The position numbers were made by a program, and so were the translations under genes. Of a DNA stretch of 64,000 nucleotides, positions 41,707 through 60,901 are shown one piece after another (positions within the stretch are counted from its first letter, which is position 1; every line of letters starts with the position of its first letter). The stretch covers positions 4,154,001-4,218,000 of the forward strand of contig NZ_CP021731.1 in the NCBI RefSeq assembly GCF_003628555.1. Direction: 5' to 3'. The DNA is from Azoarcus sp. DN11. GTDB taxonomy: Bacteria; Pseudomonadota; Gammaproteobacteria; Burkholderiales; Rhodocyclaceae. Below the pieces are notes generated by a model that was given only the letters and a program-made list of their open reading frames with translations, searched no databases and was not told the DNA's origin.

Positions 41707-42500
41707 CATTCACCCCTGCTATCTTGCGGCTGCTTGGCCTGGCCTTCGGCTCCACCCCTGCGAGCAGGACGGCGGCCGGGACGGCCCTCGCCACCTTCGG
41801 CACCACGCGGAGCACCGCGACGGCCACGGCGAGCCTCGTTTTCGTTCTCGACGACGACCGGACGCTCATTGCGGCCGAGCATCTCGCCCTTGTAGACCCA
41901 AACCTTGATGCCGATGATGCCGTAGGTCGTGCTCGCTTCCGACACGCCATAGTCGATGTCGGCGCGCAGCGTGTGCAGCGGCACGCGGCCTTCACGGTAC
42001 CACTCGGTACGGGCGATTTCCGCGCCGTTCAGGCGACCCGCGCTCATGATCTTGATGCCCTGCGCCCCCAGACGCATGGCGTTCTGCATCGCGCGCTTCA
42101 TCGCGCGACGGAACATGATGCGCTTCTCGAGCTGCTGGGCGATCGAATCGGCGATCAGCTTGGCGTCGACCTCCGGCTTGCGAACTTCCTCGATATTGAC
42201 GTGCACCGGCACGCCCATGATCTTCTGCAGTTCGCGCTTCAGCAGTTCGATGTCCTCGCCCTTCTTGCCGATCACGACACCCGGACGCGCACTGAACAGG
42301 GTGATCCGGGCGTTCTTGGCCGGACGCTCGATGACGATGCGGCCGACGGACGCGTGCGCGAGCTTCTTCTTAAGGAAGTCACGGACCTTGATGTCCTCGT
42401 GCAGCATCTTGGAGTAGTCGCGGCTCCCGGCGAACCAGCGCGAACTCCAGTCACGGGTGACCGCAAGACGGAATCCGGTCGGATGAATTTTCTGACCCAT
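41706..42500 (-). CDS. rpsC: 30S ribosomal protein S3
   Basis: A 264-residue head protein with KH domain ([20 protein letters not shown]) at the mRNA entry. The C-terminal ~45 residues are a disordered Arg/Gly-rich tail ([20 protein letters not shown]) longer than in E. coli. Standard place between rplV and rplP. Confidence 0.97.
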   Translation of the reverse strand: MGQKIHPTGFRLAVTRDWSSRWFAGSRDYSKMLHEDIKVRDFLKKKLAHASVGRIVIERPAKNARITLFSARPGVVIGKKGEDIELLKRELQKIMGVPVHVNIEEVRKPEVDAKLIADSIAQQLEKRIMFRRAMKRAMQNAMRLGAQGIKIMSAGRLNGAEIARTEWYREGRVPLHTLRADIDYGVSEASTTYGIIGIKVWVYKGEMLGRNERPVVVENENEARRGRRGAPRGAEGGEGRPGRRPARRGGAEGQAKQPQDSRGE

Positions 42501-42509
42501 AATTACCCC

Positions 42510-42839
42510 TTATTCCCCGACGGTCACGTAGACATGGCAGGTCGGCTTGAGGATGCGGTTACCGCGCCCTTTCGCGCGCGCCGTAAAGCGCTTCAGCGAC
42601 GTACCTTCCTCGACGTAGATCGTCTTCACCTTCAGGGTGTCGATGTCTGCGCCTTCATTATGTTCGGCATTGGCGATCGCCGACTCGACGACCTTGCGGA
42701 TGATCTGCGCGCCTTTCTTCGGCGAGAAGGCGAGAATATTCAGGGCCTGATCAACCGGCTTGCCCCGCACCTGGTCGGCCACCAGACGGCCCTTCTGGGC
42801 CGACAGGCGAACGCCACGGAGGATTGCTTTGGTTTCCAT
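42510..42839 (-). CDS. rplV: 50S ribosomal protein L22
   Basis: A 109-residue protein whose long beta-hairpin lines the exit tunnel (macrolide-resistance region). [20 protein letters not shown] and [20 protein letters not shown] are conserved. Confidence 0.97.
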   Translation of the reverse strand: METKAILRGVRLSAQKGRLVADQVRGKPVDQALNILAFSPKKGAQIIRKVVESAIANAEHNEGADIDTLKVKTIYVEEGTSLKRFTARAKGRGNRILKPTCHVYVTVGE

Positions 42840-42848
42840 GGTGGCTCC

Positions 42849-43124
42849 TTACCTCTTTGCCTTCTTGCTCGCGGCGTGACCCTTGAACGTACGGGTCAGC
42901 GCAAACTCGCCGAGCTTGTGACCGACCATGTTCTCGGAAACGAACACCGGAACGTGCTGGCGGCCGTTATGCACCGCGATCGTCAGACCGACGAAGTCGG
43001 GCAGCACCGTCGAACGGCGCGACCACGTCTTGATCGGACGCTTGTCGTTGCTCGCCCGGACGGCGTCGACCTTCTTGAGCAGGTGCGCGTCGACAAACGG
43101 GCCTTTTTTAATAGAACGTGCCAT
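42849..43124 (-). CDS. rpsS: 30S ribosomal protein S19
   Basis: A 91-residue head protein. [20 protein letters not shown] and [20 protein letters not shown] are diagnostic. Confidence 0.97.
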   Translation of the reverse strand: MARSIKKGPFVDAHLLKKVDAVRASNDKRPIKTWSRRSTVLPDFVGLTIAVHNGRQHVPVFVSENMVGHKLGEFALTRTFKGHAASKKAKR

Positions 43125-43134
43125 CTGTTACCCC

Positions 43135-43962
43135 TTAACGCTTGTGACGACGCTGCACGATCATGGTATCGGTGCGCTTGTTGCTGCGCGTGCGATAGCC
43201 CTTGGCCGGCTGGCCCCACGGGCTCCGCGGCACACCACCTTCGCCGGTACGGCCTTCGCCGCCGCCGTGCGGGTGATCAACCGGGTTCATCGCCACACCG
43301 CGAACGGTCGGACGAATACCACGCCAGCGATTCGCACCGGCCTTGCCGATCTTGCGCAGACCGTGCTCTTCATTGCCCACCACGCCAATCGCGGCGCGGC
43401 ATTCGACATGCACGCGACGGACTTCGCCGGAGCGCAACCGAATCTGGGCGTAGGCGCCTTCACGCGCCAGGAGCTGCACCGAAGTACCGGCTGCACGCGC
43501 GATCTGCGCGCCCTTGCCCGGCATCATTTCGACGCAGTGGATCGTCGAACCGACCGGAATGTTGCGGATCGGCAGAACGTTGCCCGGCTTGATCGGAGCT
43601 TCAGCGCCGCTCATGACCGGCTGACCAACTTCCAGACCCTTCGGGGCGATGATGTACGCACGTTCGCCATCTGCGTAGCAGATCAGGGCGATGTTCGCCG
43701 AACGGTTCGGGTCGTACTCGATGCGCTCGACGCGCGCTACGATCCCGTCCTTGTTGCGACGAAAATCCACCAGGCGGTAGTGTTGCTTGTGACCACCGCC
43801 CTGGTGACGAACGGTGATATGGCCGTTGTTGTTACGGCCGGCATTCTTCGACTGCTTTTCGACCAAGGAGGCGAGCGGGCGGCCTTTGTACAGGTCGGCG
43901 TTCACAACCTTGACCATCGCGCGACGGCCGGCAGACGTAGGCTTGAGTTTTACCAGTGCCAT
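43135..43962 (-). CDS. rplB: 50S ribosomal protein L2
   Basis: A 275-residue protein essential for subunit association and peptidyl transfer. The conserved C-terminal [19 protein letters not shown] contains the near-active-site histidine. The start [14 protein letters not shown] was chosen 17 codons inside a longer frame by homology. Confidence 0.98.
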   Translation of the reverse strand: MALVKLKPTSAGRRAMVKVVNADLYKGRPLASLVEKQSKNAGRNNNGHITVRHQGGGHKQHYRLVDFRRNKDGIVARVERIEYDPNRSANIALICYADGERAYIIAPKGLEVGQPVMSGAEAPIKPGNVLPIRNIPVGSTIHCVEMMPGKGAQIARAAGTSVQLLAREGAYAQIRLRSGEVRRVHVECRAAIGVVGNEEHGLRKIGKAGANRWRGIRPTVRGVAMNPVDHPHGGGEGRTGEGGVPRSPWGQPAKGYRTRSNKRTDTMIVQRRHKR

Positions 43963-43967
43963 GACTA

Positions 43968-44273
43968 TTACTCCCCGGCCGCGAAGTTGATTTCCTGGCC
44001 CGGCTTCAGGCACACGAAGGCTTTCTTCCAGCCCTTGCGACGCCCCATCGTCTTGCCGAAGCGCTTGACCTTACCCTTCACGTTCGCGATCTGGACCGAC
44101 TTGACCTCGACCTTGAACAGCAGCTCGACCGCAGCCTTCACTTCAGGCTTCGTTGCGCACGACGCAACCTTGAACACGACCTGCTCGTTCTTGTCGGCAA
44201 CGTACGTTGCCTTTTCGGAGATCTGGGGCGCGAGCAGCACCTGCATCAGACGCTCTTGGCTAAATCCGCTCAT
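43968..44273 (-). CDS. rplW: 50S ribosomal protein L23
   Basis: A 101-residue protein at the tunnel exit. [20 protein letters not shown] and [20 protein letters not shown] are family features. It overlaps rplD by 4 bp (ATGA). Confidence 0.96.
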   Translation of the reverse strand: MSGFSQERLMQVLLAPQISEKATYVADKNEQVVFKVASCATKPEVKAAVELLFKVEVKSVQIANVKGKVKRFGKTMGRRKGWKKAFVCLKPGQEINFAAGE

Positions 44274-44890
44274 TGCCAGGTCTCCTCCATCTTGGCCAAC
44301 GCCCCCTTGGTCACGATCACGCGATCGTAGTGCACCAGGGACACCGGATCCGTCTCGCTGACCTCGAGCACCAGCACCTTGTGCAGGTTGCGCGACGACA
44401 GGAACAGGTTCTCGTCGAACTGATCCGTGATCACGAGCACGGAGTCCAACCCCATGCCCTTCAGCTTCTGCGACAGAAGCTTGGTTTTCGGCGCTTCGAC
44501 GCTGAAATTCTCGACCACCGCCAGACGATCCTCGCGAGCGAGCTGCGACAGGATCGACGCGACGCCGGCGCGGTACATCTTGCGATTCAGTTTCTGGGTG
44601 AAGTTCTCGTCGGGCGAATTCGCGAAGATCCGACCACCACCACGCCACAGCGGACTCGACGCCCTACCGGCACGCGCGCGGCCGGTACCCTTCTGGCGCC
44701 ACGGCTTGCGCGTCGATTTGGCAATTTCGGAGCGCCCCTTCTGCGCGCGGTCGCCCGAGCGCGCGTTCGCCATATAGGCAACGACCACCTGGTGAATCAG
44801 CGCCTCGTTATAGTCGCGCCCGAACAGCGCATCAGAAGCCTGCAGCATTGCCGCCTGCACACCCTGATCGTTCAATAGTTTAAGTTCCAT
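44270..44890 (-). CDS. rplD: 50S ribosomal protein L4
   Basis: A 206-residue protein lining the exit tunnel. In E. coli it also represses the S10 operon through its leader. [26 protein letters not shown] is the extended tunnel loop. Between rplC and rplW. Confidence 0.97.
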   Translation of the reverse strand: MELKLLNDQGVQAAMLQASDALFGRDYNEALIHQVVVAYMANARSGDRAQKGRSEIAKSTRKPWRQKGTGRARAGRASSPLWRGGGRIFANSPDENFTQKLNRKMYRAGVASILSQLAREDRLAVVENFSVEAPKTKLLSQKLKGMGLDSVLVITDQFDENLFLSSRNLHKVLVLEVSETDPVSLVHYDRVIVTKGALAKMEETWQ

Positions 44891-44901
44891 TACGACCTCG
44901 C

Positions 44902-45546
44902 TCAGCCACGGGCCTTGACCGCGGGACGAACGATCACGTCGCCACCCTTGGACCCAGGAACAGCCCCCTTGACCAGGAGCAACTGACGCTCGACATCGAC
45001 ACGAACCACTTCGAGGCTCTGCGTCGTGCGGGTCACGTTGCCATACTGGCCAGCCATCCGCTTACCCGGAAAAACACGACCCGGGTCCTGCGCCATACCG
45101 ATCGAACCCGGCGCGTTATGCGACACCGAGTTACCGTGCGACGCGCGGTTCGACGAGAAATTGTGACGCTTGATGACACCCGAAAAGCCCTTACCGATCG
45201 ACATACCGGTCACATCGACCTTCTGCCCGACCGCAAAGAGCTCCACGCTGATCACGTCACCTGCCTTGAGACTGGCCAACTGACCCGGCTCGACCGTGAA
45301 TTCGCGAAGGGTGTGACCGGCTTCGACGCCAGCCTTGGCGAGATGCCCGGCGAGCGCCTTATTGACGCGGCTCGCACGGCGCTTGCCGAAAGCCACCTGA
45401 ACCGCGGCATAACCGTCGCTTTCAGGCGTCTTGACTTGGGTAACGCGGTTGTTGGCAACATCAAGCACCGTCACCGGGACACTACGACCGTCCTCGGCGA
45501 AAATGCGAGTCATGCCAACCTTGCGTCCTACAAGGCCTAGACTCAT
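44902..45546 (-). CDS. rplC: 50S ribosomal protein L3
   Basis: A 214-residue assembly-initiator protein. [20 protein letters not shown] and [24 protein letters not shown] sequence (here [20 protein letters not shown]) with the hydroxylatable Gln are present. It follows rpsJ across a 114-bp gap with a promoter and a stem-loop. Confidence 0.97.
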   Translation of the reverse strand: MSLGLVGRKVGMTRIFAEDGRSVPVTVLDVANNRVTQVKTPESDGYAAVQVAFGKRRASRVNKALAGHLAKAGVEAGHTLREFTVEPGQLASLKAGDVISVELFAVGQKVDVTGMSIGKGFSGVIKRHNFSSNRASHGNSVSHNAPGSIGMAQDPGRVFPGKRMAGQYGNVTRTTQSLEVVRVDVERQLLLVKGAVPGSKGGDVIVRPAVKARG

Positions 45547-45599
45547 TTTCTTCTCCTGATCCCCGGTTACGATTGACCGGGCCCTATCACATGAATTGC

Positions 45600-45645
45600 G
45601 CCAAAAGACGCAAAGGCCGGATTATACCGGCCTCTTTGAAAACTC
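45600..45645 (-). promoter_or_regulatory. Hairpin carrying a TATAAT box between rpsJ and rplC
   Basis: Minus strand AGGCCGG-TATAAT-CCGGCCT (45633-45614) is a perfect 7-bp stem whose 6-nt loop is exactly TATAAT. A TTGCGG 18 bp upstream (about 45650-45645) could be the -35 box. TTGCGTCTTTT follows the stem, so as RNA it also resembles a weak terminator. A start near 45613 would give rplC a leader of about 67 nt. Confidence 0.6.
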
Positions 45646-45660
45646 CGCAAGCTCGGGAGC

Positions 45661-45972
45661 TTACTGCAGCTTGATCTCGACGTCGACACCCGCAGGCAGA
45701 TCCAGCTTCATCAGTGCGTCGACCGTCTTGTCGGTCGGATCGATGATGTCCATCAGACGCTGGTGGGTGCGAATTTCGAACTGGTCGCGCGAGGTCTTGT
45801 TGACGTGCGGCGAACGCAGAAGGTCGAAGCGCTCGATGCGCGTCGGCAGCGGCACGGGGCCACGAACAACGGCACCGGTACGCTTGGCGGTATCGACGAT
45901 CTCGAGGGCCGATTGGTCGATCAGACGGTAGTCGAATGCCTTCAGACGGATCCGAATCTTCTGGTTTTGCAT
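45661..45972 (-). CDS. rpsJ: 30S ribosomal protein S10
   Basis: A 103-residue head protein that also serves as NusE in antitermination. [20 protein letters not shown] and [19 protein letters not shown] are diagnostic. It sits alone between the tuf1 terminator and the rpsJ/rplC hairpin-promoter. AAAGGA precedes the ATG. Confidence 0.97.
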   Translation of the reverse strand: MQNQKIRIRLKAFDYRLIDQSALEIVDTAKRTGAVVRGPVPLPTRIERFDLLRSPHVNKTSRDQFEIRTHQRLMDIIDPTDKTVDALMKLDLPAGVDVEIKLQ

Positions 45973-45992
45973 GTTGCAGTCCTTTAAAGAGC

Positions 45993-46020
45993 AAAAACCC
46001 CGGGGCGAGTGGCCCCGGGG
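45993..46020 (-). terminator. Intrinsic terminator after tuf1
   Basis: CCCCGGGGC and its complement form a perfect 9-bp stem with a 5-nt loop, followed by TTTTTGC on the minus strand. It lies 16 bp after the tuf1 stop and only 21 bp before the rpsJ start. Confidence 0.88.
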
Positions 46021-46036
46021 AGATTAGTCGAAACGA

Positions 46037-47227
46037 TTACTCGATGATCTTTGCGACGACACCGGCACCGACAGTACGACCGCCTTCGCGGATCGCGAAG
46101 CGCAGACCTTCTTCCATGGCGATCGGTGCCAGCAGCTTCACCGTGATCGACACGTTGTCGCCCGGCATGACCATCTCGGTGCCTTCGGGCAGCGCGATCG
46201 AACCGGTCACGTCGGTCGTACGGAAGTAGAACTGCGGACGGTAGTTGTTGAAGAACGGGGTGTGACGACCACCCTCTTCCTTCGACAGCACGTACACTTC
46301 GCCCGTGAAGTGGGTGTGCGGCTTGATCGAGCCCGGCTTGCACAGGACCTGACCACGCTCAACATCTTCACGCTTGGTGCCGCGCAGCAGCACGCCGACG
46401 TTGTCACCCGCCTGCCCCTGGTCAAGCAGCTTGCGGAACATTTCGACGCCAGTGCAGATGGTCTTGACCGTGGGCTTGATGCCGACGATTTCGACTTCTT
46501 CACCGACCTTGACGACGCCACGCTCGACACGGCCGGTTACGACGGTACCGCGACCCGAGATCGAGAACACGTCTTCGATCGGCAGCAGGAAGGGCTTGTC
46601 GATCGCACGCTCCGGGGTCGGGATGTACGAGTCGAGCGCATCGGCCAGCGCCATGATCGCGCCTTCGCCCAGATCGCTCTTGTCGCCTTCGATCGCCTTC
46701 AGCGCCGAGCCCTTGACGATGGGAATGTCGTCGCCCGGGAAGTCGTACTTCGACAGCAGTTCGCGCACTTCCATCTCGACGAGCTCGAGCAGCTCGGCGT
46801 CGTCGACCATGTCGCACTTGTTCATGAACACGATGATGTACGGCACACCGACCTGACGGGCGAGCAGGATGTGCTCGCGGGTCTGCGGCATCGGGCCGTC
46901 GGCGGCCGACACAACGAGGATCGCGCCGTCCATCTGCGCGGCGCCGGTGATCATGTTCTTCACATAGTCGGCATGGCCCGGGCAGTCGACGTGGGCGTAG
47001 TGACGGGTCGCGGTTTCGTACTCGACGTGCGCGGTGTTGATCGTGATGCCGCGCGCCTTTTCTTCCGGCGCCGCGTCGATCTGGTCGTAGGCCTTCGCCT
47101 CGCCGCCGAACTTCGTCGACAGGATCGTCGTGATCGCCGCGGTCAGGGTCGTCTTGCCATGGTCAACGTGGCCGATCGTCCCAACGTTTACGTGCGGTTT
47201 CGTCCGCTCAAACTTGCCTTTTGCCAT
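46037..47227 (-). CDS. tuf: Elongation factor Tu (copy 1)
   Basis: A 396-residue GTPase delivering aminoacyl-tRNA to the ribosome. G1 [11 protein letters not shown]3 [11 protein letters not shown] and G4 NKCD motifs are intact. It closes the str group 25 bp after fusA. Protein identical to the copy at 62489-63679; about ten nucleotide differences, mostly near the two ends. Confidence 0.98.
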   Translation of the reverse strand: MAKGKFERTKPHVNVGTIGHVDHGKTTLTAAITTILSTKFGGEAKAYDQIDAAPEEKARGITINTAHVEYETATRHYAHVDCPGHADYVKNMITGAAQMDGAILVVSAADGPMPQTREHILLARQVGVPYIIVFMNKCDMVDDAELLELVEMEVRELLSKYDFPGDDIPIVKGSALKAIEGDKSDLGEGAIMALADALDSYIPTPERAIDKPFLLPIEDVFSISGRGTVVTGRVERGVVKVGEEVEIVGIKPTVKTICTGVEMFRKLLDQGQAGDNVGVLLRGTKREDVERGQVLCKPGSIKPHTHFTGEVYVLSKEEGGRHTPFFNNYRPQFYFRTTDVTGSIALPEGTEMVMPGDNVSITVKLLAPIAMEEGLRFAIREGGRTVGAGVVAKIIE

Positions 47228-47252
47228 TGTGAGAATCCTCGCTTGAGTTCTA

Positions 47253-49352
47253 TTACTTGCTACGATTGCTGATCACCGCCTCCGCAACGCTCTTCGGCGC
47301 CTCGGAGTAGTGCTTGAATTCCATCGAGTACGTTGCGCGACCCTGCGTAAGCGAACGCAGCTGCGTCGCGTAGCCGAACATCTCGGCCAGCGGCACTTCG
47401 GCTTTCACTTCCTTCATGCCGCCAGGCAGGTCGTCCATACCCTGAACGATGCCGCGACGACCGGAAAGGTCGCCCATGACGTTACCCATGTAATCCTCGG
47501 GCGTCTCGACAACCACCGCCATCATCGGCTCGAGCAGCACCGGACTTGCCTTGCGCATCGCGTCCTTGAACGCCATCGACGCGGCCATCTTGAATGCGTT
47601 TTCGTTCGAGTCAACGTCGTGGTACGAACCATCGAACAGGGTGACCTTCACGTCGACCACCGGGAAGCCGGCCAGCACGCCGTTCGGCAACGTTTCCTGC
47701 AGGCCCTTGTCGACTGCCGGGATGTATTCGCGCGGAACCACACCGCCCTTGATCGCATCCACGAATTCATAGCCCTTGCCGGCTTCGTTCGGCTCGAGCT
47801 TGATCCACACGTGACCGAACTGGCCGCGACCGCCGGACTGCTTGACGAACTTGCCTTCCTGTTCGACCGCCTTGCGGATCGCTTCGCGGTAGGCAACCTG
47901 CGGGGCGCCGACGTTCGCCTCGACGTTGAATTCGCGCTTCATGCGGTCGACGATGATCTCGAGGTGCAGCTCGCCCATCCCCGAGATGATCGTCTGACCG
48001 GACTCCTCGTCGGTACGCACGCGGAAGGACGGATCCTCGGCAGCCAGGCGGCCCAGCGCGATACCCATCTTTTCCTGGTCGCTCTTGGTCTTCGGCTCCA
48101 CAGCGACGTGAATCACCGGATCCGGGAAGACCATGCGCTCGAGGATAATCGGTGCGCTCGGATCGCACAGCGTCTCGCCCGTGGTCACTTCCTTCAGACC
48201 CACGCAAGCAGCGATGTCACCCGCGAGAACCTCCTTGATCTCATGACGCTCGTTGGCGTGCATCTGGAGAATGCGTCCGATGCGCTCCTTCTTGCTCTTG
48301 ACCGAGTTCAGCACAGTCTCGCCCGACTGCAGAACACCGGAGTACACGCGCACGAAAGTCAGCTGACCGACAAACGGGTCGGTCATCAGCTTGAATGCGA
48401 GCGCCGAGAACTTTTCTGCGTCGTCGGCTTTGCGCGACACCGGCTGATCGTCGTCGTCCACACCGGCGACCGGCGGGATATCAACCGGCGACGGCAGCAG
48501 TTCGATGACGGCGTCGAGCATGCGCTGCACGCCCTTGTTCTTGAACGCAGTGCCGCACAACATCGGCTGGATTTCGCACGCGATCGTGCGGGAACGCAGA
48601 CCGGCGTTGATCTTCTCGATCGGCAGATCACCGTTCTCGAGATATTCATTCATCAGCTCTTCGCTGGCTTCGGCCGCGGCCTCGACCATCTTCTCGCGCC
48701 ACTCGGCAGCATCGGCCTGCAGTTCGGCGGGAACGTCGCGATACTCGAACTTCATGCCCTGACTGGCTTCGTCCCAGTAGATCGCCTTCATCCGCGCGAG
48801 ATCGACCACACCTGCAAAGGACTCCTCTGCGCCGATCGGAATGACGATCGGCACCGGGTTCGCCTTGAGGCGGGTACGCATCTGCTCGTACACCTTGAAG
48901 AAGTTCGCGCCCTGACGGTCCATCTTGTTCACGAACGCAAGACGAGGCACCTTGTACTTGGTAGCCTGACGCCACACGGTTTCCGACTGCGGCTGAACGC
49001 CGCCGACCGCGCAGTAGACCATGCAGGCACCATCGAGCACCCGCATCGAACGCTCGACCTCGATCGTGAAGTCGACGTGTCCCGGGGTGTCGATGATGTT
49101 GAAGCGATGCTCGGGGAACGACAGGTCCATCCCCTTCCAGAAGCAGGTGGTTGCGGCCGAGGTAATCGTGATACCCCGCTCCTGCTCCTGCTCCATCCAG
49201 TCCATGGTCGCCGCGCCATCATGAACTTCACCGATCTTGTGGTTAACACCGGTGTAAAAAAGAATGCGCTCGGTCGTCGTTGTCTTGCCGGCGTCGATGT
49301 GAGCGGAGATACCGATGTTGCGGTAGCGCTCAATGGGAGTCTTGCGAGCCAC
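47253..49352 (-). CDS. fusA: Elongation factor G
   Basis: A 699-residue translocase GTPase. G1 [20 protein letters not shown]3 DTPGHVDF and G4 NKMDR are in domain I; domain IV contains [16 protein letters not shown]. The start codon is GTG (49352), with AGGA upstream. Between rpsG and tuf1 as in the str operon. Confidence 0.98.
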   Translation of the reverse strand: MARKTPIERYRNIGISAHIDAGKTTTTERILFYTGVNHKIGEVHDGAATMDWMEQEQERGITITSAATTCFWKGMDLSFPEHRFNIIDTPGHVDFTIEVERSMRVLDGACMVYCAVGGVQPQSETVWRQATKYKVPRLAFVNKMDRQGANFFKVYEQMRTRLKANPVPIVIPIGAEESFAGVVDLARMKAIYWDEASQGMKFEYRDVPAELQADAAEWREKMVEAAAEASEELMNEYLENGDLPIEKINAGLRSRTIACEIQPMLCGTAFKNKGVQRMLDAVIELLPSPVDIPPVAGVDDDDQPVSRKADDAEKFSALAFKLMTDPFVGQLTFVRVYSGVLQSGETVLNSVKSKKERIGRILQMHANERHEIKEVLAGDIAACVGLKEVTTGETLCDPSAPIILERMVFPDPVIHVAVEPKTKSDQEKMGIALGRLAAEDPSFRVRTDEESGQTIISGMGELHLEIIVDRMKREFNVEANVGAPQVAYREAIRKAVEQEGKFVKQSGGRGQFGHVWIKLEPNEAGKGYEFVDAIKGGVVPREYIPAVDKGLQETLPNGVLAGFPVVDVKVTLFDGSYHDVDSNENAFKMAASMAFKDAMRKASPVLLEPMMAVVVETPEDYMGNVMGDLSGRRGIVQGMDDLPGGMKEVKAEVPLAEMFGYATQLRSLTQGRATYSMEFKHYSEAPKSVAEAVISNRSK

Positions 49353-49417
49353 GGTTTATCCTGCCTTCCAGAATTCGCGCAGGGCGCGAAAGTCCAAGTG
49401 TCGTATTACAAAACAAT

Positions 49418-49437
49418 CGAGCCCTTGCCAGGGCCCG
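49418..49437 (-). terminator. Weak stem-loop between rpsG and fusA
   Basis: Minus strand CGGGCCC-TGGCAA-GGGCTCG pairs over 7 bp with one G-U, followed by ATTGTTTTG. It lies in the 107-bp gap 22 bp after the rpsG stop; probably a partial terminator or a site for autogenous control. Confidence 0.45.
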
Positions 49438-49459
49438 ATTTACCGCCGCATTAAATTTC

Positions 49460-49930
49460 TTAGAAGCGGTAGTGCGAGAAGGCCTTGTTCGCCTCGGCCA
49501 TGCGGTGCACTTCTTCGCGCTTCTTCATCGCAGCGCCACGACCTTCCGCGGCCTCGAGGAGCTCACCAGCCAAGCGCTGAGCCATCGACTTCTCGGCGCG
49601 CTTGCGGGCGGCTTCGCGCAGCCAGCGCATCGACAGCGCCATGCGGCGCGACGGACGCACTTCGACGGGAACCTGGTAGTTCGCGCCACCGACGCGGCGG
49701 CTCTTGACTTCAACCACCGGCTTGACGTTCGCAACAGCCGACGAGAAGATCTCGAGCGGATCCTTGCCCGCCTTGCCCGAGATATGCTCGAACGCACCAT
49801 AGACGATGCGCTCGGCAACGGACTTCTTGCCGGACTGCATGATCACGTTGATGAACTTGGAAACATCCTGCGAACCGAACTTCGGATCCGGCAGGATTTC
49901 ACGTTTGGGTACTTCGCGACGACGGGGCAT
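49460..49930 (-). CDS. rpsG: 30S ribosomal protein S7
   Basis: A 156-residue head-assembly protein and autoregulator of the str operon in E. coli. [20 protein letters not shown] and [20 protein letters not shown] are conserved. It follows rpsL by 32 bp. Confidence 0.97.
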   Translation of the reverse strand: MPRRREVPKREILPDPKFGSQDVSKFINVIMQSGKKSVAERIVYGAFEHISGKAGKDPLEIFSSAVANVKPVVEVKSRRVGGANYQVPVEVRPSRRMALSMRWLREAARKRAEKSMAQRLAGELLEAAEGRGAAMKKREEVHRMAEANKAFSHYRF

Positions 49931-49962
49931 GACAACCTCTAGCTATTTCTGAAAGCCGACAA

Positions 49963-50340
49963 TTAGGACTTCTTCGGGCGCTTTGCGCCGTACTTCGAGC
50001 GCGACTGCTTACGATCCTTGACGCCCTGAAGGTCAAGAGAGCCGCGCACGATGTGATAACGCACACCCGGCAAGTCCTTCACACGACCACCGCGAATCAG
50101 GACCACGGAGTGCTCCTGAAGGTTATGACCCTCGCCGCCGATGTACGAGATCACTTCGAAACCGTTTGTCAGACGAACCTTCGCCACTTTACGCAGCGCG
50201 GAGTTCGGCTTTTTCGGCGTCGTGGTATAGACGCGGGTGCAGACGCCGCGCTTTTGCGGGCAGGCGTCGAGCGCCGGCACTTTGCTCTTTACGACTGCAA
50301 GTTGCCGGGGCTTGCGGACGAGCTGATTAATTGTTGGCAT
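49963..50340 (-). CDS. rpsL: 30S ribosomal protein S12
   Basis: A 125-residue decoding-centre protein. The streptomycin region [12 protein letters not shown] and [15 protein letters not shown] keep the wild-type lysines, so streptomycin sensitivity is expected. The standard start [13 protein letters not shown] is six codons inside a longer frame whose first ATG overlaps the -10 box. There is no strong ribosome-binding site. Confidence 0.97.
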   Translation of the reverse strand: MPTINQLVRKPRQLAVVKSKVPALDACPQKRGVCTRVYTTTPKKPNSALRKVAKVRLTNGFEVISYIGGEGHNLQEHSVVLIRGGRVKDLPGVRYHIVRGSLDLQGVKDRKQSRSKYGAKRPKKS

Positions 50341-50356
50341 AGCTTGAGAATTTTCC

Positions 50357-50362
50357 ATTATA
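50357..50362 (-). promoter_or_regulatory. -10 box of a probable rpsL (str) promoter
   Basis: A perfect TATAAT on the minus strand. No good -35 is visible 16-18 bp upstream. Transcription would begin near 50350, only about 10 nt before the rpsL ATG. Confidence 0.5.
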
Positions 50363-50432
50363 CCGAGGCAGCCCCAAAGGCCGCCCCGGGCGGTTGATTC
50401 CGGCTGAGGCTGACTACGATTGGTCAGTCCAC

Positions 50433-50471
50433 AAAAAGAGGCCGGATGTTATCCCGACAGGCCAGCGAAAG

Positions 50472-50482
<11 letters not shown>
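50433..50482 (-). terminator. Candidate terminator after rpoC
   Basis: AGGCCGG (inside the last rpoC codons, 50482-50476) can pair with CCGGCCT (50445-50439), which is followed by CTTTTTG. The loop of about 30 nt is long. It would separate rpoBC from the str group. Confidence 0.5.
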
Positions 50483-54698
<4,216 letters not shown>

Positions 54699-54739
54699 TA
54701 ATCACTCCGTCCGGGTGGCTTGATGGGCATTCACCCGGT

Positions 54740-58873
<4,134 letters not shown>

Positions 58874-59005
58874 GGATGCTCCGGGTAGAGGTCGGACGTC
58901 AAAGAGACAGAACACAGCGTCCCGAGGAGTTCGGGCCAGGCGATAGGCTAATAGACACCATATCTCGCGCTGGGTTCTGCCTTCTTGGATTCACAAAGCA
59001 CGAAA

Positions 59006-59033
59006 GGGCTGGCGCCCGAACGAGCGCCAGCCC
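59006..59033 (-). terminator. Attenuator-like stem-loop between rplL and rpoB
   Basis: GGGCTGGCGC and GCGCCAGCCC form a perfect 10-bp stem with an 8-nt loop and are followed by TTTCGT on the minus strand. It lies 18 bp after the rplL stop in the 177-bp gap. E. coli has a partial terminator at the same place, which lowers rpoBC relative to L7/L12. Confidence 0.75.
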
Positions 59034-59050
59034 CGAGAGACAACTCGGTA

Positions 59051-59425
59051 TTACTTGATCTCGACCTTCGCGCCGGCGTCTTCCAGCTGCTTCTTGATCG
59101 CTTCGGCGTCGGCCTTCGGTGCGCCTTCCTTGACGGTCTTCGGTGCGCCGTCGACGAGGTCCTTGGCTTCCTTCAGGCCCAGGCCGGTAGCAGCACGCAC
59201 GACCTTGATGACCTCGACCTTCTTGTCGCCGGCTGCAAGCAGCACGACATCGAATTCGGTCTTCTCTTCGGCAGCCGGAGCAGCAGCGCCGCCAGCCGGA
59301 GCAGCAACTGCCATCGCAGCGGCGGAAACGCCAAACTTCTCTTCGAACGCCTTCACGAGGTCGTTCAGTTCCATAACGGTCATCGAGCCAACGGCTTCGA
59401 GGATGTCTTCTTTGCTGATTGCCAT
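59051..59425 (-). CDS. rplL: 50S ribosomal protein L7/L12
   Basis: A 124-residue stalk protein that recruits translation GTPases; several dimers bind L10. It has an N-terminal dimerisation domain, an Ala/Gly hinge ([18 protein letters not shown]) and a C-terminal domain with [20 protein letters not shown]. Confidence 0.98.
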   Translation of the reverse strand: MAISKEDILEAVGSMTVMELNDLVKAFEEKFGVSAAAMAVAAPAGGAAAPAAEEKTEFDVVLLAAGDKKVEVIKVVRAATGLGLKEAKDLVDGAPKTVKEGAPKADAEAIKKQLEDAGAKVEIK

Positions 59426-59464
59426 GTCAAATCACTCCTAAATCGAAACTTTTTCGGAAAACGG

Positions 59465-59965
59465 TCAGGCAGCTGCCTCTTCCTCGCGCTTCTTGGCGAG
59501 GGCGGCCATCGCGCAAGCGAAGCCGGAAACCGGCGCCTGCATGACGCCCAGCAGCGTGGCGAGCAACTCTTCGCGGCTCGGGATCGACGCGAGCGCCTGC
59601 ACGCCGGCCTTGTCGAGCGTCTTGCCCGCGTAGGAACCGGCCTTGAGCACCAGCTTGTCGTTGCCCTTGGCGAAGTCGTTCAGCACCTTGGCTGCGGAAA
59701 CCGGATCTTCCGAAATGCCATAGATCAGCGGACCGGTCAGCTGATCCGACAACCCGGCGAACGGGGTTTCGGCGATCGCACGGCGCACCAGGGTATTCTT
59801 CAGCACACGCAGGTACACGCCAGCTTCGCGGGCCTTCGCACGCAGCACAGTGAGATCACCCACTTCAATGCCGCGATACTCGGCCACCGCGATGGTCTGA
59901 GCGTTGGCCACCTGTGCCGACACCTCTGCCACTACGGCTTTCTTGTCATCAAGATTGAGACCCAC
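59465..59965 (-). CDS. rplJ: 50S ribosomal protein L10
   Basis: A 166-residue stalk base that binds 23S rRNA and L7/L12. [20 protein letters not shown] is the family start, here read from GTG at 59965 with AGGAGG eight bases upstream. A 235-nt leader before it is the likely L10 autoregulation target. Confidence 0.97.
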   Translation of the reverse strand: MGLNLDDKKAVVAEVSAQVANAQTIAVAEYRGIEVGDLTVLRAKAREAGVYLRVLKNTLVRRAIAETPFAGLSDQLTGPLIYGISEDPVSAAKVLNDFAKGNDKLVLKAGSYAGKTLDKAGVQALASIPSREELLATLLGVMQAPVSGFACAMAALAKKREEEAAA

Positions 59966-60200
59966 AGGTCTGTCCTCCTTTCAAGTCCACACGCGAACCA
60001 CACGAGCGGTTCGCACCCACGGCGACCTGGATCAGGAGCGCGGCCGACAAATCAGCCAGAATCCTGTTCTGGGCACACCGTCTGCGCAGGCCGTCCTTAA
60101 ACGCTTAAGCGATCGCCGAAACGATCGCACCTGCGGTCTTTGACGATCCGCTCCGCCGCCTGCGCGGCGGAACGTCCCAAAGTTCTTTCCTGCAACCCGA
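59966..60200 (-). promoter_or_regulatory. rplJ leader region
   Basis: The 235 bases between rplA and rplJ hold no gene. A perfect hairpin TCCGCCGC-CTGC-GCGGCGGA (60152-60171) lies near its 5' end. The region corresponds in position to the E. coli rplJ leader bound by L10-(L12)4. The promoter could not be assigned. Confidence 0.5.
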
Positions 60201-60899
60201 TCAGGCTGCGACGATGCTTGCCGGTTCGACGCGCACGCCAGCACCCATGGTGCTCGACACCGCGACGCGGCGCAGGTAAATACCCTTCGCAGCCGCCGGC
60301 TTGGCCTTCTGCAGCGCTTCGATCAGCGCGCCGAGGTTCTGCTGCAGCGCTTCGACCGAGAACGACGCACGACCGATCGTCGCGTGCACGATGCCGGCCT
60401 TGTCGGTGCGGTACTGGACCTGACCAGCCTTGGCGTTCTTGACGGCGGTGGTGACGTCCATGGTCACTGTGCCAACCTTCGGGTTCGGCATCAGGCCGCG
60501 CGGACCGAGGATCTGGCCCAGTTGGCCAACGACGCGCATGGCGTCCGGCGTGGCGATACACAGATCGAAATCGATCGTACCGGCCTTCACCTGCTCGGCG
60601 AGATCGTCGAAGCCGACGACGTCGGCACCTGCGGCGCGAGCGGCTTCAGCCTTGTCGCCCTGGGCGAACACGGCAACGCGCACCGACTTGCCAGTACCCG
60701 CGGGCAGCACGACGGAGCCGCGCACGACCTGGTCCGATTTGCGCGCATCGACGCCGAGATTCACGGAAATGTCGACCGACTCGTCAAACTTGGCGGTCGC
60801 GCACTCTTTCACCAGCGCGAGGGCGTCGGCGACGGGATAGACGCGGTTGGGGTCAACCTTGGCGCGCAGCGCCTGAACTCGTTTCGAAAGCTTCGCCAT
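60201..60899 (-). CDS. rplA: 50S ribosomal protein L1
   Basis: A 232-residue protein of the mobile L1 stalk and, in E. coli, repressor of the rplKA messenger. [20 protein letters not shown] and [15 protein letters not shown] are diagnostic. Two bases separate it from rplK. Confidence 0.98.
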   Translation of the reverse strand: MAKLSKRVQALRAKVDPNRVYPVADALALVKECATAKFDESVDISVNLGVDARKSDQVVRGSVVLPAGTGKSVRVAVFAQGDKAEAARAAGADVVGFDDLAEQVKAGTIDFDLCIATPDAMRVVGQLGQILGPRGLMPNPKVGTVTMDVTTAVKNAKAGQVQYRTDKAGIVHATIGRASFSVEALQQNLGALIEALQKAKPAAAKGIYLRRVAVSSTMGAGVRVEPASIVAA

Positions 60900-60901
60900 G
60901 A

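Noticed and set aside
49963..50358. Starting rpsL six codons earlier
   Set aside because: The upstream ATG overlaps the TATAAT box and S12 begins [11 protein letters not shown] in the family.
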